Shown here: positions 43,264-54,300 of the stretch, one piece after another | Layout of the letters: every line of letters starts with the position of its first letter | Position numbering within the stretch: position 1 is the stretch's first letter | The notes under the pieces: model-generated | Seen by the model: only the letters and a program-made list of their open reading frames with translations | The model's database searches: none | What the model was told of the DNA's origin: nothing | DNA from: Saprolegnia diclina VS20 | Taxonomy: Eukaryota; Oomycota; Saprolegniomycetes; Saprolegniales; Saprolegniaceae | Assembly: GCF_000281045.1 (NCBI RefSeq) | Contig: NW_008246109.1 | Location: 235,399-299,398, forward strand | Direction of reading: 5' to 3' | DNA: 64,000 bases | Made by a program: the position numbers and the translations under genes

Positions 43264-43569
43264 ATGGCGGCGCGCGCAAAGACTTCACTCCGGGCGTGGC
43301 TCTCGGACCCGTCGACGTACCCGATCATTGCGATCGTGTCCTTCGCCGCGAGCATGGCGACCTTCCACGGTGTCCGCTACGTTCGGACGAGCCCGGATGT
43401 GTCGATCAGCAAGGAGCGCCGAAGCGACCTCTTCCACCGCAACGAAGAAGAAGGCAGTGCATTTCGCGCCCACCGCGTGGACCTTGCTCATCTCAAGTCC
43501 AACCGCATCACGCAAGAGAAGGACTTTGCCACGTTTCGCGAGCGCCATACCAGCGACGACGCCAACTAA
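43264..43569 (+). CDS. NDUFA4/B12D-like protein, copy 4
   Basis: 101 aa, the most divergent copy: LRAWLSDPSTYPIIAIVSFA, then GVRYVRTSPDVSISKERRSD and RAHRVDLAHLKSNRITQEKDF. The TM span and SPDV..SKE.R core are kept. Its stop is 40 bp from the convergent TPR gene. Confidence 0.86.
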   Translation: MAARAKTSLRAWLSDPSTYPIIAIVSFAASMATFHGVRYVRTSPDVSISKERRSDLFHRNEEEGSAFRAHRVDLAHLKSNRITQEKDFATFRERHTSDDAN

Positions 43570-43609
43570 CTTTTTTTGAAACATGTACATGTTGTCTATA
43601 TTGCGATTA

Positions 43610-44455
43610 CTAGAGGTTGAGGTCGTAGTGCTGGCCCGTGAGGCGGCGGTACGTGTCGTACGCAGCATGGGCCTGCGTTGGGAGCTGTCGGCTCACGCTT
43701 TGGAGGGCAATCTGTCGAGCCACCGATGCGTCAGTCGGGGCAAGGCGCAAGGCGGCTTGGTTGTGTGATAGGGACTCGGACGTGCGCCCGACCGCGTCGA
43801 GGAGTTTGGCCATGTTGCGATGCACGGATGCGTCGTTCGGAAGGTACTTGAGCGCGTCCTCGCAATGACGAATCGCCTCCTTGTACTCGCCGCGCTTTGC
43901 TTTGACCGCACTCAAGTTGATGTGCGCTGGCCCAAACGATGCCTGCAGTGCGACTGCATTTTGAAGCTGCTCGTACGCATCCTCGAGCTTGCCAGCCTGC
44001 ATCAAGGCCAGTCCGAGCTCGTTGTAGTGGGCAGGTCCACCGCGTTTCGTGAGCACCGCCATGCGTGCGACGCGCCCATACTGCTCCATGTCGCCCTTGG
44101 ACTTGTAGAGGACCGAGAGGTTGTGCAGGGCCTAGAAGCATTCATGGCAAATAGAACGTCGTCACATGAGGCGTTGTACGTCTTCGTCCATCGGGTTCTT
44201 CTCCAAGCGCCCTTGAAAGTACGCGATCGCATCGTCGCGCTTCATCGTATCTGACTTGGCGTCACGGACTGCGTTGTCCAAAAGCAATGTCCTGGCCCTA
44301 AATATAACCTCGGCGGACCCGTCAGTCACGCGAACCTGAACCAAGCCACAAACTCATACGACACGCCCTCGCCAACGCGCCGTAGCACTAGCGGACGTGC
44401 AGGCGCAGGACGGCCCAAGCCAAAAAAGAACAGCTAGGGGACCCAGTCTCGACAT
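43610..44455 (-). CDS. TPR-repeat protein (4 exons)
   Basis: Exons 44455-44443 (13 nt), 44387-44336 (52 nt), 44297-44180 and 44131-43610 give 234 aa; introns are 55, 38 and 48 nt. At least three tetratricopeptide repeats are visible: ALHNLSVLYKSKGDMEQYGR, AHYNELGLALMQAGKLEDAY and AHINLSAVKAKRGEYKEAI. They should form a protein-binding superhelix. The N-terminus (MSRLVLRRVGEG..) is basic and could be a mitochondrial presequence, but the two tiny first exons are my least certain joins; a start at the internal MKRDD is the alternative. Specific function unknown. Confidence 0.7.
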
Positions 44456-45047
44456 TATACAACTACGAGCCAATCGAGAATCGAGCACAGAGCACAGAGC
44501 ACAGAGCACCGAGCACGAGATCAGTCGCCGCCACCACCACCGCCAACCTCCTTCAGCCGTCAGCCGTCAGTATCAAGATTAGCCAGACCGGTAGCGCCTC
44601 GCCGACGAAATGAAAACCTCCGTGTAGTTTTCAAGCCAGAACATAGGGTAAAAACGTAATTTACCCCAGACAAGAATAAAGCCTATGTGCGTGGCGTCCT
44701 TCGGTATCCCAAGAAGCATATCACGAGTAGCTTGCAGTCGCCTTCTCTTCAAACGTACCACATATCGCGACCAGATCGGCTGCACAGCAAGCAGGAGAAG
44801 CGTGGACGAGTGAGTACCTTTGCAAGGACCATCGTCAACGTAGCATTGACATACGCAGCATGTGGCGTCCTGCGTAGGCTACTTACTACTTCAACATCCA
44901 CTCGCACAGGAAAGGGTGGTGAGAGGCACGCGGTAGCTAGCTGGCAGAACAAAATGCATCAACTTCAACCTGCGCGCACGCAACTTTGCGAGCTTCGATA
45001 TTTTCCGAAAAATCCGGATACAGGCTTCGAAAAAACGTTGTTGCCGC
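44456..45047. other. Intergenic with 7-bp tandem repeat
   Basis: Divergent region between the TPR and OFD1-like genes. GAGCACA is repeated five times with one variant at 44483-44516. ATCCGGAT is at 45012-45019. Confidence 0.7.
45012..45019. promoter_or_regulatory. ATCCGGAT upstream of OFD1-like gene
   Basis: Exact palindrome 29 bp before the start codon at 45048. Confidence 0.4.
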
Positions 45048-48000
45048 ATGGAAGAGCATGGCGGCGATGGCGCCGGCCTGTCGCTGGACGAGCTCAAGAG
45101 CAACCTCTTCTCGACGCTGCAGAAGGAAGGCGCGATCGACCAGATCCGCGTACGTCGCCTTTGTCATCGTCTAGCTGAGCGTCAGGTAGGTGCATCTGCG
45201 CACGACGTTTGTGCAGAAGCTGCAGAAGCGGGCCGCCACCATGAATGCGTCGACGCACGAGTGCACGCTGCTCGAGAAGGTGGCCAACACGCTCCTCTGC
45301 GAGTACTTGCGCACGAAGCAGCTCAAGCACACGCTCTCGGTGTTTTTGCCCGAAGTCGGCCCGCGCAACTGCGAGCTCGAGCCGGCCATGGTCGCCAAAA
45401 TGCTACGACTGCCAACGACACCTGCGTCGCCCGCCGGCCTCCTCGAGATGCTATCGCAGGTCGAGCGTTCAGCGTCGACCTCGACACACGAGATGCAGAC
45501 CCAAACCCACGACGAAGACCGTCGCTACATCCTCGGTACGGTGATGTCCGCGGGCTCTGCCTGACGCGTTACGACGTGAGCTAGAGTCGGAGCTCCAGCG
45601 CATTGACGCCATCTACGTGGCACAGAGCCATGCGCAGAGAGAGCAGCCGGCCAAGTCGTTTGAGGACCGCATCCTCCAGTACCAGCAAGAATACGACCGC
45701 ATGACCCAAGCCCATGTGGCCCAAGAGGCAACGCCCGACCTCTCGCCACAGCGTCCTCACACGCAAGGTAGATAACTCGCATTCGCGACACGGAGATCGC
45801 CGTCATGCGCGTCGACGAGCGCAAGGCGTATCTGCACGAGATCGAGAGTGTCCGGAGCACGCTTCAGACCGAGTTTACCGCCAAGCAGGCGGCGTTGGAC
45901 GAGGCCGAGCGGTCGCTCCATCTCGCGTATCTTGAGAAGCAGCGCGTACGCGTATACCCTTCAGTTGTCTATCGCTGATGCAGCGTAAATAGCAAGCGGA
46001 GCTCGACTTGTTTGAGCTGCGCCAAACACTCCTCAAGGAGATGGACGCCGTGCAGACAAAAGACCGACAGCTCTCGTCGCTCATCGACGACGAGAGCCGC
46101 AAGTGGCAGACGGAAAATCGGCGCCTCACAGTGCTCCAGGACAACGTCGCAGCCCGCGAGGCGCACATGGTCGCGACGATGACGCGTCTCGAAGAAGACA
46201 AGGCCACGTACACGGCGCACTGCGAGCGCGAAGCCGCGGCCCGGGTCGCGCGCCAGCAAGCCGACCTCGATGCCCTATCGGCGCGGCTCGCCAACGAGAC
46301 CGAGAGTCTCCGCCGCGCGCAGTCGGAGCTCACGGCGTTCCACTCGAAAATGGCGTCGCTTGAAGTCGACGTCTTGGTACCTACCTCCTTCAGTTGCATT
46401 TGTGTGGACGCGCATGGTAGACACTGCGCGGAGCCGAAGCCGACTTGAAGCTACAACTCGAGCACGCAACGCTCGAGCTCACGCACCAAAAGCGCCACGC
46501 CGCATCGCTCCAGAGCCAACTGCAACAAACAGCAGCCGAGTGTGACAGCGTCCGCGCGCAGTGCAGCTGCCATCTCGAGACCATCGCCCGCCTTGAGGTA
46601 CGTTCCAACATTGCGTTTGAGATTTGGGGGCGAAGACGTCGTGCAGCGGGAGGCCAAAGCGGTCACCAGCGTCGCCGATATGCATCGTAAGGAGCTCGAC
46701 GACCGCGTCCACGCGCTGCAAACCGAGCTGCATACCGCTCGCGCAAGCCACGTGGCCCTGCGAATGGAGAGCGCCGAAGCGCTCATTGCAGCAAAAGAGC
46801 AGCTGCTCGCTGCCCACCACGCCGACCAAGAGAGCTGGCTCGTCCGCGAGCAGCGGCTTCGGAGCCAGCTGCACGAGCTCGGGGCCAAGTGCGCCGAGAG
46901 TGACGCCGCCGTCGGGCGGTACCGGACGCAGCTCGAGGACGAGCAGGTCCACGTCGCGTCGCTCCGCCACGAGGTCGAGAGCTTGAGCGCGCTCGTGACG
47001 TCGCTCAAGTGTGCCGTGCCAGCGCGCGAGTACGCACCGCGGTCGTACTACGAGCCCCGGGGCACGCAGTGGACGCATCCGCCGTGGCAGGAGGCCCGTG
47101 CCCCGGCCAGCGCACCCCCTCCGCAGCCAGTGCGAGTGCCAGTCGAGACGCGGTACATAGAAAGAGAGCATGAGAAGAGCGAAGCACCGCCGACGCTGCA
47201 TCGTGCCGACGATGACGCATGGCGCAAGCATCAAGAGGACCTCGCGCGGGAAGCTGAGCGGGACCTTCAAGTCCGCGAGCTTGAAGCGCGGCTCGAGGCC
47301 GCAGCGCGCGACGCCGAGGTGGCGCGCTTGGAAGCGCAGCGGCAGCGCGACGAAGAGCGGGCGGCGGACGCGCGCAAAGTTCTCGAAGACCAGCGAGCGC
47401 GCGAGGATGCGCTGGCTACGCAGCAAAAGGCGACCGAAGCAGCGCTCGCTGCGCTTCAGCGGCAGGAGGCGGACCGCGAGCGGGAAGCGCGCGAGGCGGA
47501 AGCGCAGCGAGACCGTGAACGCGCTCGCGAGGCTGAAGCGCAGCGCGATCGAGAGCGTGCGGCACAAGATGCGCTGCGCGAGCAGCTCGCAGCTGAGAAG
47601 GACCGCGTGCTCGCTGCCAAGCGCGAGCTGGAAGCCGCCCGCGAAGCCCAAGTGCGCGAGGCAGAGCAACTGGCTGCGACACGCCAAGAGCAAGATGCGG
47701 CCGACCGCGCTGCGAAAGACGCACGTGAACACGAGGGGCAGCTCGCGGCTGCCCGCGCAGCAAAGGAAGCTCTGGAGCAGCAGGCTGCTCGTGAAGCATC
47801 GGAAGCCCACGCTCGCGAGCTTCGCCAAGCCCAAGACACACAAGACGCGCTGGAGCGCCAGGCCCATGAAGCCGAGGTGCGCCAAGCGGAAGAGGCCAAG
47901 AAAGCATTCGAGCGTGAAGCGCAGGAAGCAACCGAGCGCCAAGCTCGCGAGGCCCAAGCAACCTCCGAGCGTCTTGCCCGAGAAGAGCAAGAGGCAGCCG

Positions 48001-48606
48001 AGCGCCAGGCTCGCGAAGACGAGGAAGCTCGCGTGGCGTCGGAGCACCAAGCTCGCGAGGCCCAGGATGCAGCCGACCTTGCTGCTACCGAGGCTCGACA
48101 GGCGGCGGAGGACGATGCGCGCCGTGCCGAAGCCGATCGGCAAGCAGCAGCGGAGGAAGAGGAGCGGGCGCGCTTGGTCCACGAGGCCCAGATAGAGCGT
48201 GCGCGACAGGCGCAGGAGGAGGAGGAACTTGATGCGCTCTCGACACAGCACACCCTGGACGAGGACGCCGTGCGCGAGGCTGAAGCGCGCGACACCGCGG
48301 CGCGCGAAGCTCAAGCGCAAGCCGACGAAGCCGCTCGACTCGCGCAAGCCGCACAGCAGCAGGACACGTCGATCATCGACGAGTACCGGATGCGCGCGCT
48401 CGCACGCCGGGCCGAGCGTCAGCGCCAAGAGGAAGAGGCCAAGCTGCAAGCCGAGCGGGAGGCCCGTGTCGCAGCAGCGGTTCACCGCTCCGTCACTAGG
48501 TGATGCTTATCGTGATTACTAGGCGGCGGAAGAAGAAGAGGCTGGGTTCGAGTCCGACGACGCGCTCTCGGTGGGTGGCGGCGACGATGACGCAGCGGCC
48601 AGGTAG
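45048..48606 (+). CDS. OFD1-like centriolar coiled-coil protein with LisH motif (8 exons)
   Basis: Exons are 45048-45149, 45190-45535, 45585-45715, 45772-45945, 45993-46376, 46421-46597, 46647-48479 and 48523-48606 (introns 40-56 nt), giving 1076 aa. The N-terminus matches OFD1: SLDELKSNLFSTLQKEGAID, RTTFVQKLQ, then a LisH motif at about 66-91 (LLCEYLRTKQLKHTLSVFLPE) and MQTQT. Further on come RDTEIAVM and LLKEMDAVQTKDRQL. From about residue 640 to 1040 there is an unbroken Glu/Arg/Ala coiled coil (EAERDLQVRELEARLE type), and the end is acidic. OFD1 caps centriole distal ends and is needed for basal bodies. The last exon needs a 43-nt intron at 48480; otherwise the protein ends eight codons later. 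Confidence 0.85.
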
Positions 48607-48789
48607 ACGTCCATGACCATTTGCTCGGAACTTTCTCATGTAATCGCTCTGGACATAGTGACGAGAGCTTTTGACGCCGACGCATGGGGCAAGACAGGAT
48701 CATGGTGGCAAATATTGTTAGTGTAGTTTTCTACTATAGTACAAGGGTCTAATACCTAAGGGTTGGTGTCTAGATAGGATGCAAGCGCA

Positions 48790-50035
48790 TCATGCGGCCT
48801 GAAGCGACTCGACGCACGGTGGGCGCACGACCGGCGTCGACTCGTTGGGGCTCTTGTGGCCCACGGACCGGGCCGGCGACGGTGTCCACTTGTCGATGCG
48901 CAGCCGCCAGTACGTTTCGTTGGCTGCGAGGTTGGAGAGGCACGTCGCAAAGAGGTCCGGGCTCGTGTTGAGCACGTCGACGAGCGTGTGCCAGGCGTCG
49001 CCCGAGTAGCGCTCGATGAAGCCCATGTGCAGACGGGCCTCGTCGCGGCTATTCGGCGCGGCGATCATGAAGGTCGAGACGGGCAGGCCCAGCCCGCGCT
49101 CGTCCGCCACCTGCGCCGCAAACTCGTCCATGAGACATTTGGCCCACCGGCGCGACATGTCGGTCGTCATGATCGGGTTGGAGATATCGGCGCAGTGGAG
49201 GATGAGTTTGGCAACTGCGTCAATGTCGGTGGGTTCGGCCTTGGCGTTGGCGAGCACCTCGTCGTGGAGGTTCATGTCCGTGGCCATGATGAGGTCGACG
49301 ATCCGCGTCCGGAGCGTCTGCGCTTCGGCCATCGAGAGCTTGGCCAAGAGGCGCGTGTCGTCGAGGAGGTGCAACGTCGTCGCCGCGTGCAAGTGCTCGA
49401 GCGGCGCGCGCACCGGAAAGCGGACGTACGTCGCCGACTTGGTCGCGACGTGGAACTGGTTGGTCCGGCCGTCGTGCTGCGCGTCGTGGCAGAGCGCGGC
49501 GAGCAGCAGCGCTGATCGGTGGTGCACGTCCATTGCGACGTCGTCGCGGACCGTGTGCATGCCGAGCCCGTGCAAGACGAGGTACGTCACGTGCATGACG
49601 CACACGCCGTGGCGAAAGTTGTGGAAAGCCACGTCGCGGTACTCGGCCTCGACGCGGACGACGAACGCGTGGAGCTCGGGTGTCGAGAGGCCAAGGTACG
49701 CGTCGACGCCGGCCCAGTGCAACAGCCGCGTCGCGAGCGAGATCATCTCGGCCGTCGAGAGCGCAAAGACGTTGAGCGTCCACGAGTGCGCGGCCTCCAC
49801 GTGCAGCATTTGTCGAAAGTTGGCGAGTGGCAATAGCGGGCTGTTGCACTACACCTCCGTCTGGCCCCGAGCTCCGTGAAGAACGCCGACATGTCCCAGG
49901 CCATGAGCACGGATAAAATCACGCCAATTGAGCCACGCACCGCCTCGGGGCACGGCCACGTGCTCGTCCTTGCACGGCGCTGGCCCGGTCGCTTTGGCGC
50001 GGTACGCTGTCGCCTCGTGGCGTTGTCTGGAAGGA
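48790..50035 (-). CDS. 3',5'-cyclic nucleotide phosphodiesterase (5' end unresolved)
   Basis: The main exon 49848-48790 carries a class I PDE catalytic domain with all metal-binding motifs: AFHNFRHGVCVMH, LCHDAQHDGRTNQFH, ILHCADISNP and the final helix region GFIERYSGDAWH. It hydrolyses cAMP or cGMP; the sequence alone does not decide which. No ATG precedes the conserved start in this exon. A 42-nt intron (49890-49849) joins in phase to an exon 50035-49891 reading AWLNWRDFIRAHG. An intron ending CGACAG and more exons to the right are probably needed for the true start. cAMP signalling controls zoospore motility in oomycetes, and the gene converges on the OFD1-like gene. Confidence 0.85.
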
Positions 50036-51341
50036 CTGTCGGGCGGGTGCGATCACCGCACCGATGTGACGAAATTTCCAGCAAAAAAAACCTGTTTTTT
50101 CGGGATTTCCGATTTTTGGTGTTTCGCAAGGTCCTTGGACTGTCGCGCACACACCAAAGCGCAGACATGTCTGATCTCGGCCGTGTCTCCTTGGTGATAG
50201 AAGAGATATCGCCCACACCAAGCGTCTCTTTGCCGACGCCACAGCCGAGGACGCCGACTCTTCGCAAGAGTGTCCATTTTCTTAAGGGGCGTGCGCCTAG
50301 TCTGTGTGTCGCCCGCACGGCTCTTGGTGGCCACAAGGCTCGGAAGGCAAGTTCATCTATTCTCGCTTTCGTCTCAACACAACGACGGAATCCCAATTGT
50401 GTCTCGCTTGTGCCTGTTTGAATCAACCTTCCATAGTGTACACACGTGCATGCTGGGCACAGTGGTCTATTGAGTCGCTCTTGAGAAGACGACCACGTGA
50501 TTTGCATTGCATTGTATTGAATACAAAACACAAGGTAATATTATATTTGTGCAATATGGGCGGGTGCCACCATACGGTGGCACGCCAGGATGAGGATTCC
50601 CCGCCCGTTTCCAAGCTTTTGCATACAAACCCCAAGTGCATCCGGCATTGCATCATCATTCTGTCACGGAATATATGGCCAAGGAACATGGGTATGGCGC
50701 TTCCCTCTCGCTCGCTCGTGATGGGCGAGGGGGCTCGGCCGCGCCATTTGACCCTTGGATCTGACTCGTGCCCAGAAAGATACTGCGACGATGACGCGGC
50801 AGTTGAAGCTGCACTGGTCTGGCCACAGTGCGACGCCGCTCGACACCTTCACTAGCACAGTGGCATTGCACCTCGAGTTGCGGTCCCTCGAATCTGGTTC
50901 CCAAGCTGATCCTTGACGAACGAGCGCTCGTCTGACGTCGTCCCGAAACAGCAGGCCTGATACCGTGTAGGAGCGGGTGGAGCCGATGACAAATGCGGCG
51001 GCGTCGCCCAAGAGGCGGACGATGCACCCCTTTCAGCGGCTACAAGTGGGTTCTTCACAGCGTCTATTGTGCAAACGCTGGCGCTCACGGTATGCGTCAC
51101 GAGGCCAAGCTACCCAGTACCAGCCATCACGCTCCAGCTACCAAGAACCAAGAAGCTACGCGAAAGCTACCGTTGAGATTGCAGCTACTGTACTTGGATA
51201 TGCTACTGGTGCAGAATACTATGCAGAAGGGAACGTGGGTCGCCCTGAATACTGCAGTGGAACGTGAAGAGGACACGCACTCAGTTCTTGGTCTTGGTCT
51301 TCTTAGATGCTCCGACACACGTAATAAAGGATACTCGTCGA
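50036..51341. other. Upstream of the phosphodiesterase; undecided
   Basis: The first 300 bp may contain its 5' exon or exons and promoter. The rest holds the dispersed repeat copy B at 50509-50543 and no recognisable gene. Confidence 0.45.
50509..50543. repeat. Dispersed repeat, copy B
   Basis: GCATTGTATTGAATACAAAA then CACAAGGTAATATTA, matching 12116-12150 at most positions. GCATACAAACCCCAAG near 50620 repeats part of it. Confidence 0.6.
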
Positions 51342-54300
51342 CTAGTACCGGCGCTGCTGGAGCGTCCCGACGCGCACGACCACGTGCTTCTTGTCGACCT
51401 TTTCGAGCGTCGTCGTCGCCACGTTGGGCGTCTTGATAAACTTGACGAGGTTGCGCTGGTTCTTCTTGGCCTCAAACTCAATTTCGTCCGAGATGACGAC
51501 CGGAAGCTCCTTCTTCCGGAGTTCCTTGTAGCGCTTCCGGAGGAGCTGGACGATCTCCGTCTTTTGGTCGACCTCGTACATGAGGTCGACTTCGCCTTCG
51601 ACGTGCACAAAGAGGTAGTTGTCCTGGAGCGAGCTCAGCGAGAGGTGCTTGAGCGCCGAGATCTGCACGCGGCGACGCTCCTTGGGCTTCTCCATCTTGT
51701 CGGCCTTGACGTTGTGGATGTACGTCTCGCCGATGAGGAGGAGGCGCGACTGCGCGACCGTCCTACATTCGATGCTTGAGTGGCGTCCACATAGACTATC
51801 AAGTCGATACTTTTCGTTCACTTTGAGGGTTTCGCCGGCAAAGAGGATTTGGCGCTGGCGCGCGTCCGTCACGAGCGCCCGCAGCGCTGGGTACTTGGAG
51901 CAGTTGATGTAGTCGCCCAAGTAGACGCGGTCGAGCGTGTCGCGGCGGCGCTTCTTCTTGCCAAACAGCCTACATCCTTATGCGATGCAAGCTCTCAATG
52001 TCAAAAGACGGTCGTACCGCTCAAACTCGGTGCGGATGCCGAGCATGACCTGGTAGCAGCGCTGCCACTGCTCCGGTGGCATGTTCTTGCGCGTCTGCCG
52101 GCCCTTCCAACGCGACGAGAAGACCGCGACCGCGCCCTTGAGCCGGTTGAGGTTGCGCACGGCGGCGTTCCGGCGCACGCAGCTCTGCGCAAAGCTCACC
52201 TTGTTGTGCAGCTCGGCGGCTTCGAGCTGCGCGTGGAAGCGCGTGCGCGCTGGCAGGACCGCATCGGCAAGCGCGTGCCAGCGGCCGTAGAGCGCAGCGA
52301 TCGTGATCTTGTTGTTCGAGCCGAGTCGGCGCATGCCGCGGTCGGCAATGTTGCGCTTGACGGCGGCGAGGCGGCGCATGAGGTCGTCGTACACGATCTG
52401 GTACTTGGCCAAGCGGATGCGGAGGAGGCGGCGGCGCCACGCAGCCTCGATGATGCGCGCGATTTCCGGCAGCTTGTCTTGGCGGAGGCGCTCGAGCGAG
52501 AAGAGCGCAGCAGGGTGCTTGATGAAGACCTTGTTGCGGCCGAGCGAGAAGCACCCCATCGAGTCGGCGTCTTCATGGAACGGGATGATCTTCTTCTCGA
52601 TCTCCTTGTCCATTTCCTTGGCGCCGTTCTTCATGGCCAGGTGCATGCGGTACACCTCGAGCGGCGTGAGCGGCTTGCCGTCCGCGTGCACCGGCATCGA
52701 CGCGTCCTTGCCGCCGTTCGCTTTCAGAACGCTCTGCGGCTGGAGGCTGGGGAGCACGCCCATGTCGGGCGCTGTCAACAGCTCCAGCGTGGCTTGACGC
52801 TACACATCATTTGAGCGACGAGACGCAGAGGCAAAAGCAACACGTACCGACGAGCAGTTCTTTGGGGCCGGCCACGACGTTGTTGAGAGGATCTTGTACC
52901 GGTGGAGGAACGTGGCGTACGTCTCGCGGTAGCAAAAGCCGGCGCGGCGCACGCGGATGTTCTCAATCAACCCGAGGCAGCGCACTTGGGCGGCGACGAG
53001 CTCCGAGCTGATCATGCCCGAGACCTTCTTGTCGTTGGGCTTGATGCACCGCACGTAGTGCGGGTTGCAGCGCTGGAGCTCGGCGAGGAGCGTCGCGACT
53101 TGGCCGCGGAACTGGAACGACGTCGACGGCGGGCGCTTGAGCTTCTCCTTCGTGCTGCGGTCGTCCGTGAGGAGGTTGCGCACAAAGGCGTTCGTGGACT
53201 TGGCCAAGTTGGCGTAGAGTTCGGTGAAGAACGAGTCGATGTTGGCTTCGGCAAAGTTGGTCACGTCGTACTCGACCGTCCCGGCGTAGTGGCGGACCTG
53301 GAACGTCGAGCCCTTGACGCGCGACTTGGTGTAGTGCGAGTGGCGCTTGTCGTACGTCTCGTTGAAGCGGTGCATGAGCACGTCCACGGACGTCTGCGAG
53401 ATCGCGCACTGCTCGTCGAGAAGCGGCATGATGCCCGGCATCTTGGCGTCTTCGATGAGGTCGCACACGACTTGGTTGTTGAAGTACTCAATGTGCACCC
53501 ACGCGACGCCTTCGCGCTGGTACTCGGACTGCTCCGACTGCAGCGTCTGCGCAATGAAGAGCTGCTGCAGCTTCTCGTTGACGTAGTTGATGCAGAGCTG
53601 CTCGAACGCGTTCTCTTGGAAGATCTCAAACCCGTAGATGTCGAGGATGCCCATCGTATGCGAGCTGCCACGCGGCGTGTGGATGCCCTTGTTGACGCGC
53701 TGGACGAGCCACGTAAAGATGTTCTCGTAGAGGACCTTGGCGAGCGAGTGGAGAACCTTGGTGCCCTGGCTCGCCGTGAGCGGGATCAGCGTCTCGTGGC
53801 GGTTGATCACGAGCGACTTGAACGTAAACATCTCGTCGAGGCTCTCGGACGAGACGCCGAGGAGCTTGGCGGCCACGTCCAGCGACTCGCGCGTCGCCGG
53901 CTAACACGCAACCTTAGAGCCGTGCAACATGGAGGAGAAAGGACGTACGTCGATCTTGCAGCACGGGTTGTGGCTGTCGTCGACAAGGCTCAAGAACGAG
54001 ACGTTGCCGAGGTGCAAGATCGCAGCGATCTGCTGGTAGATCGAGCGCTGCTCGTCGTCCGAGATACCGACGGCCGTCATGTGGTGCGCCATGTTCTGGT
54101 ACTCGACGCGGTCGTCGACGTCGTCGATCGTGCGGTTTTCGTTCTGGAGGAGCTTGAAGTGCGATGCGTCCTTGAGGTTCCACGCCGATCGGTCGGCGGC
54201 CGACGCACCGGCGAGGAGGTGGTAGAAGCAGTGAAAGTTGCGCTCGCCCGCGGCCTGCATGATGACGCGGTTCTTCTCGAGGAGGTAGTTGTGGATGAAC

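Noticed and set aside
46479-48485. Minus-strand ORF of 668 codons opposite the OFD1-like gene
   Set aside because: Leucine-rich translation comes from reading Glu/Arg/Ala coiled-coil codons backwards. No domain or transmembrane pattern is convincing.
48545-48560. GGGTTCGAGTCC, a tRNA B-box-like string
   Set aside because: It lies in the last exon of the OFD1-like gene (GFESD), and no acceptor, D or anticodon stem can be folded around it.
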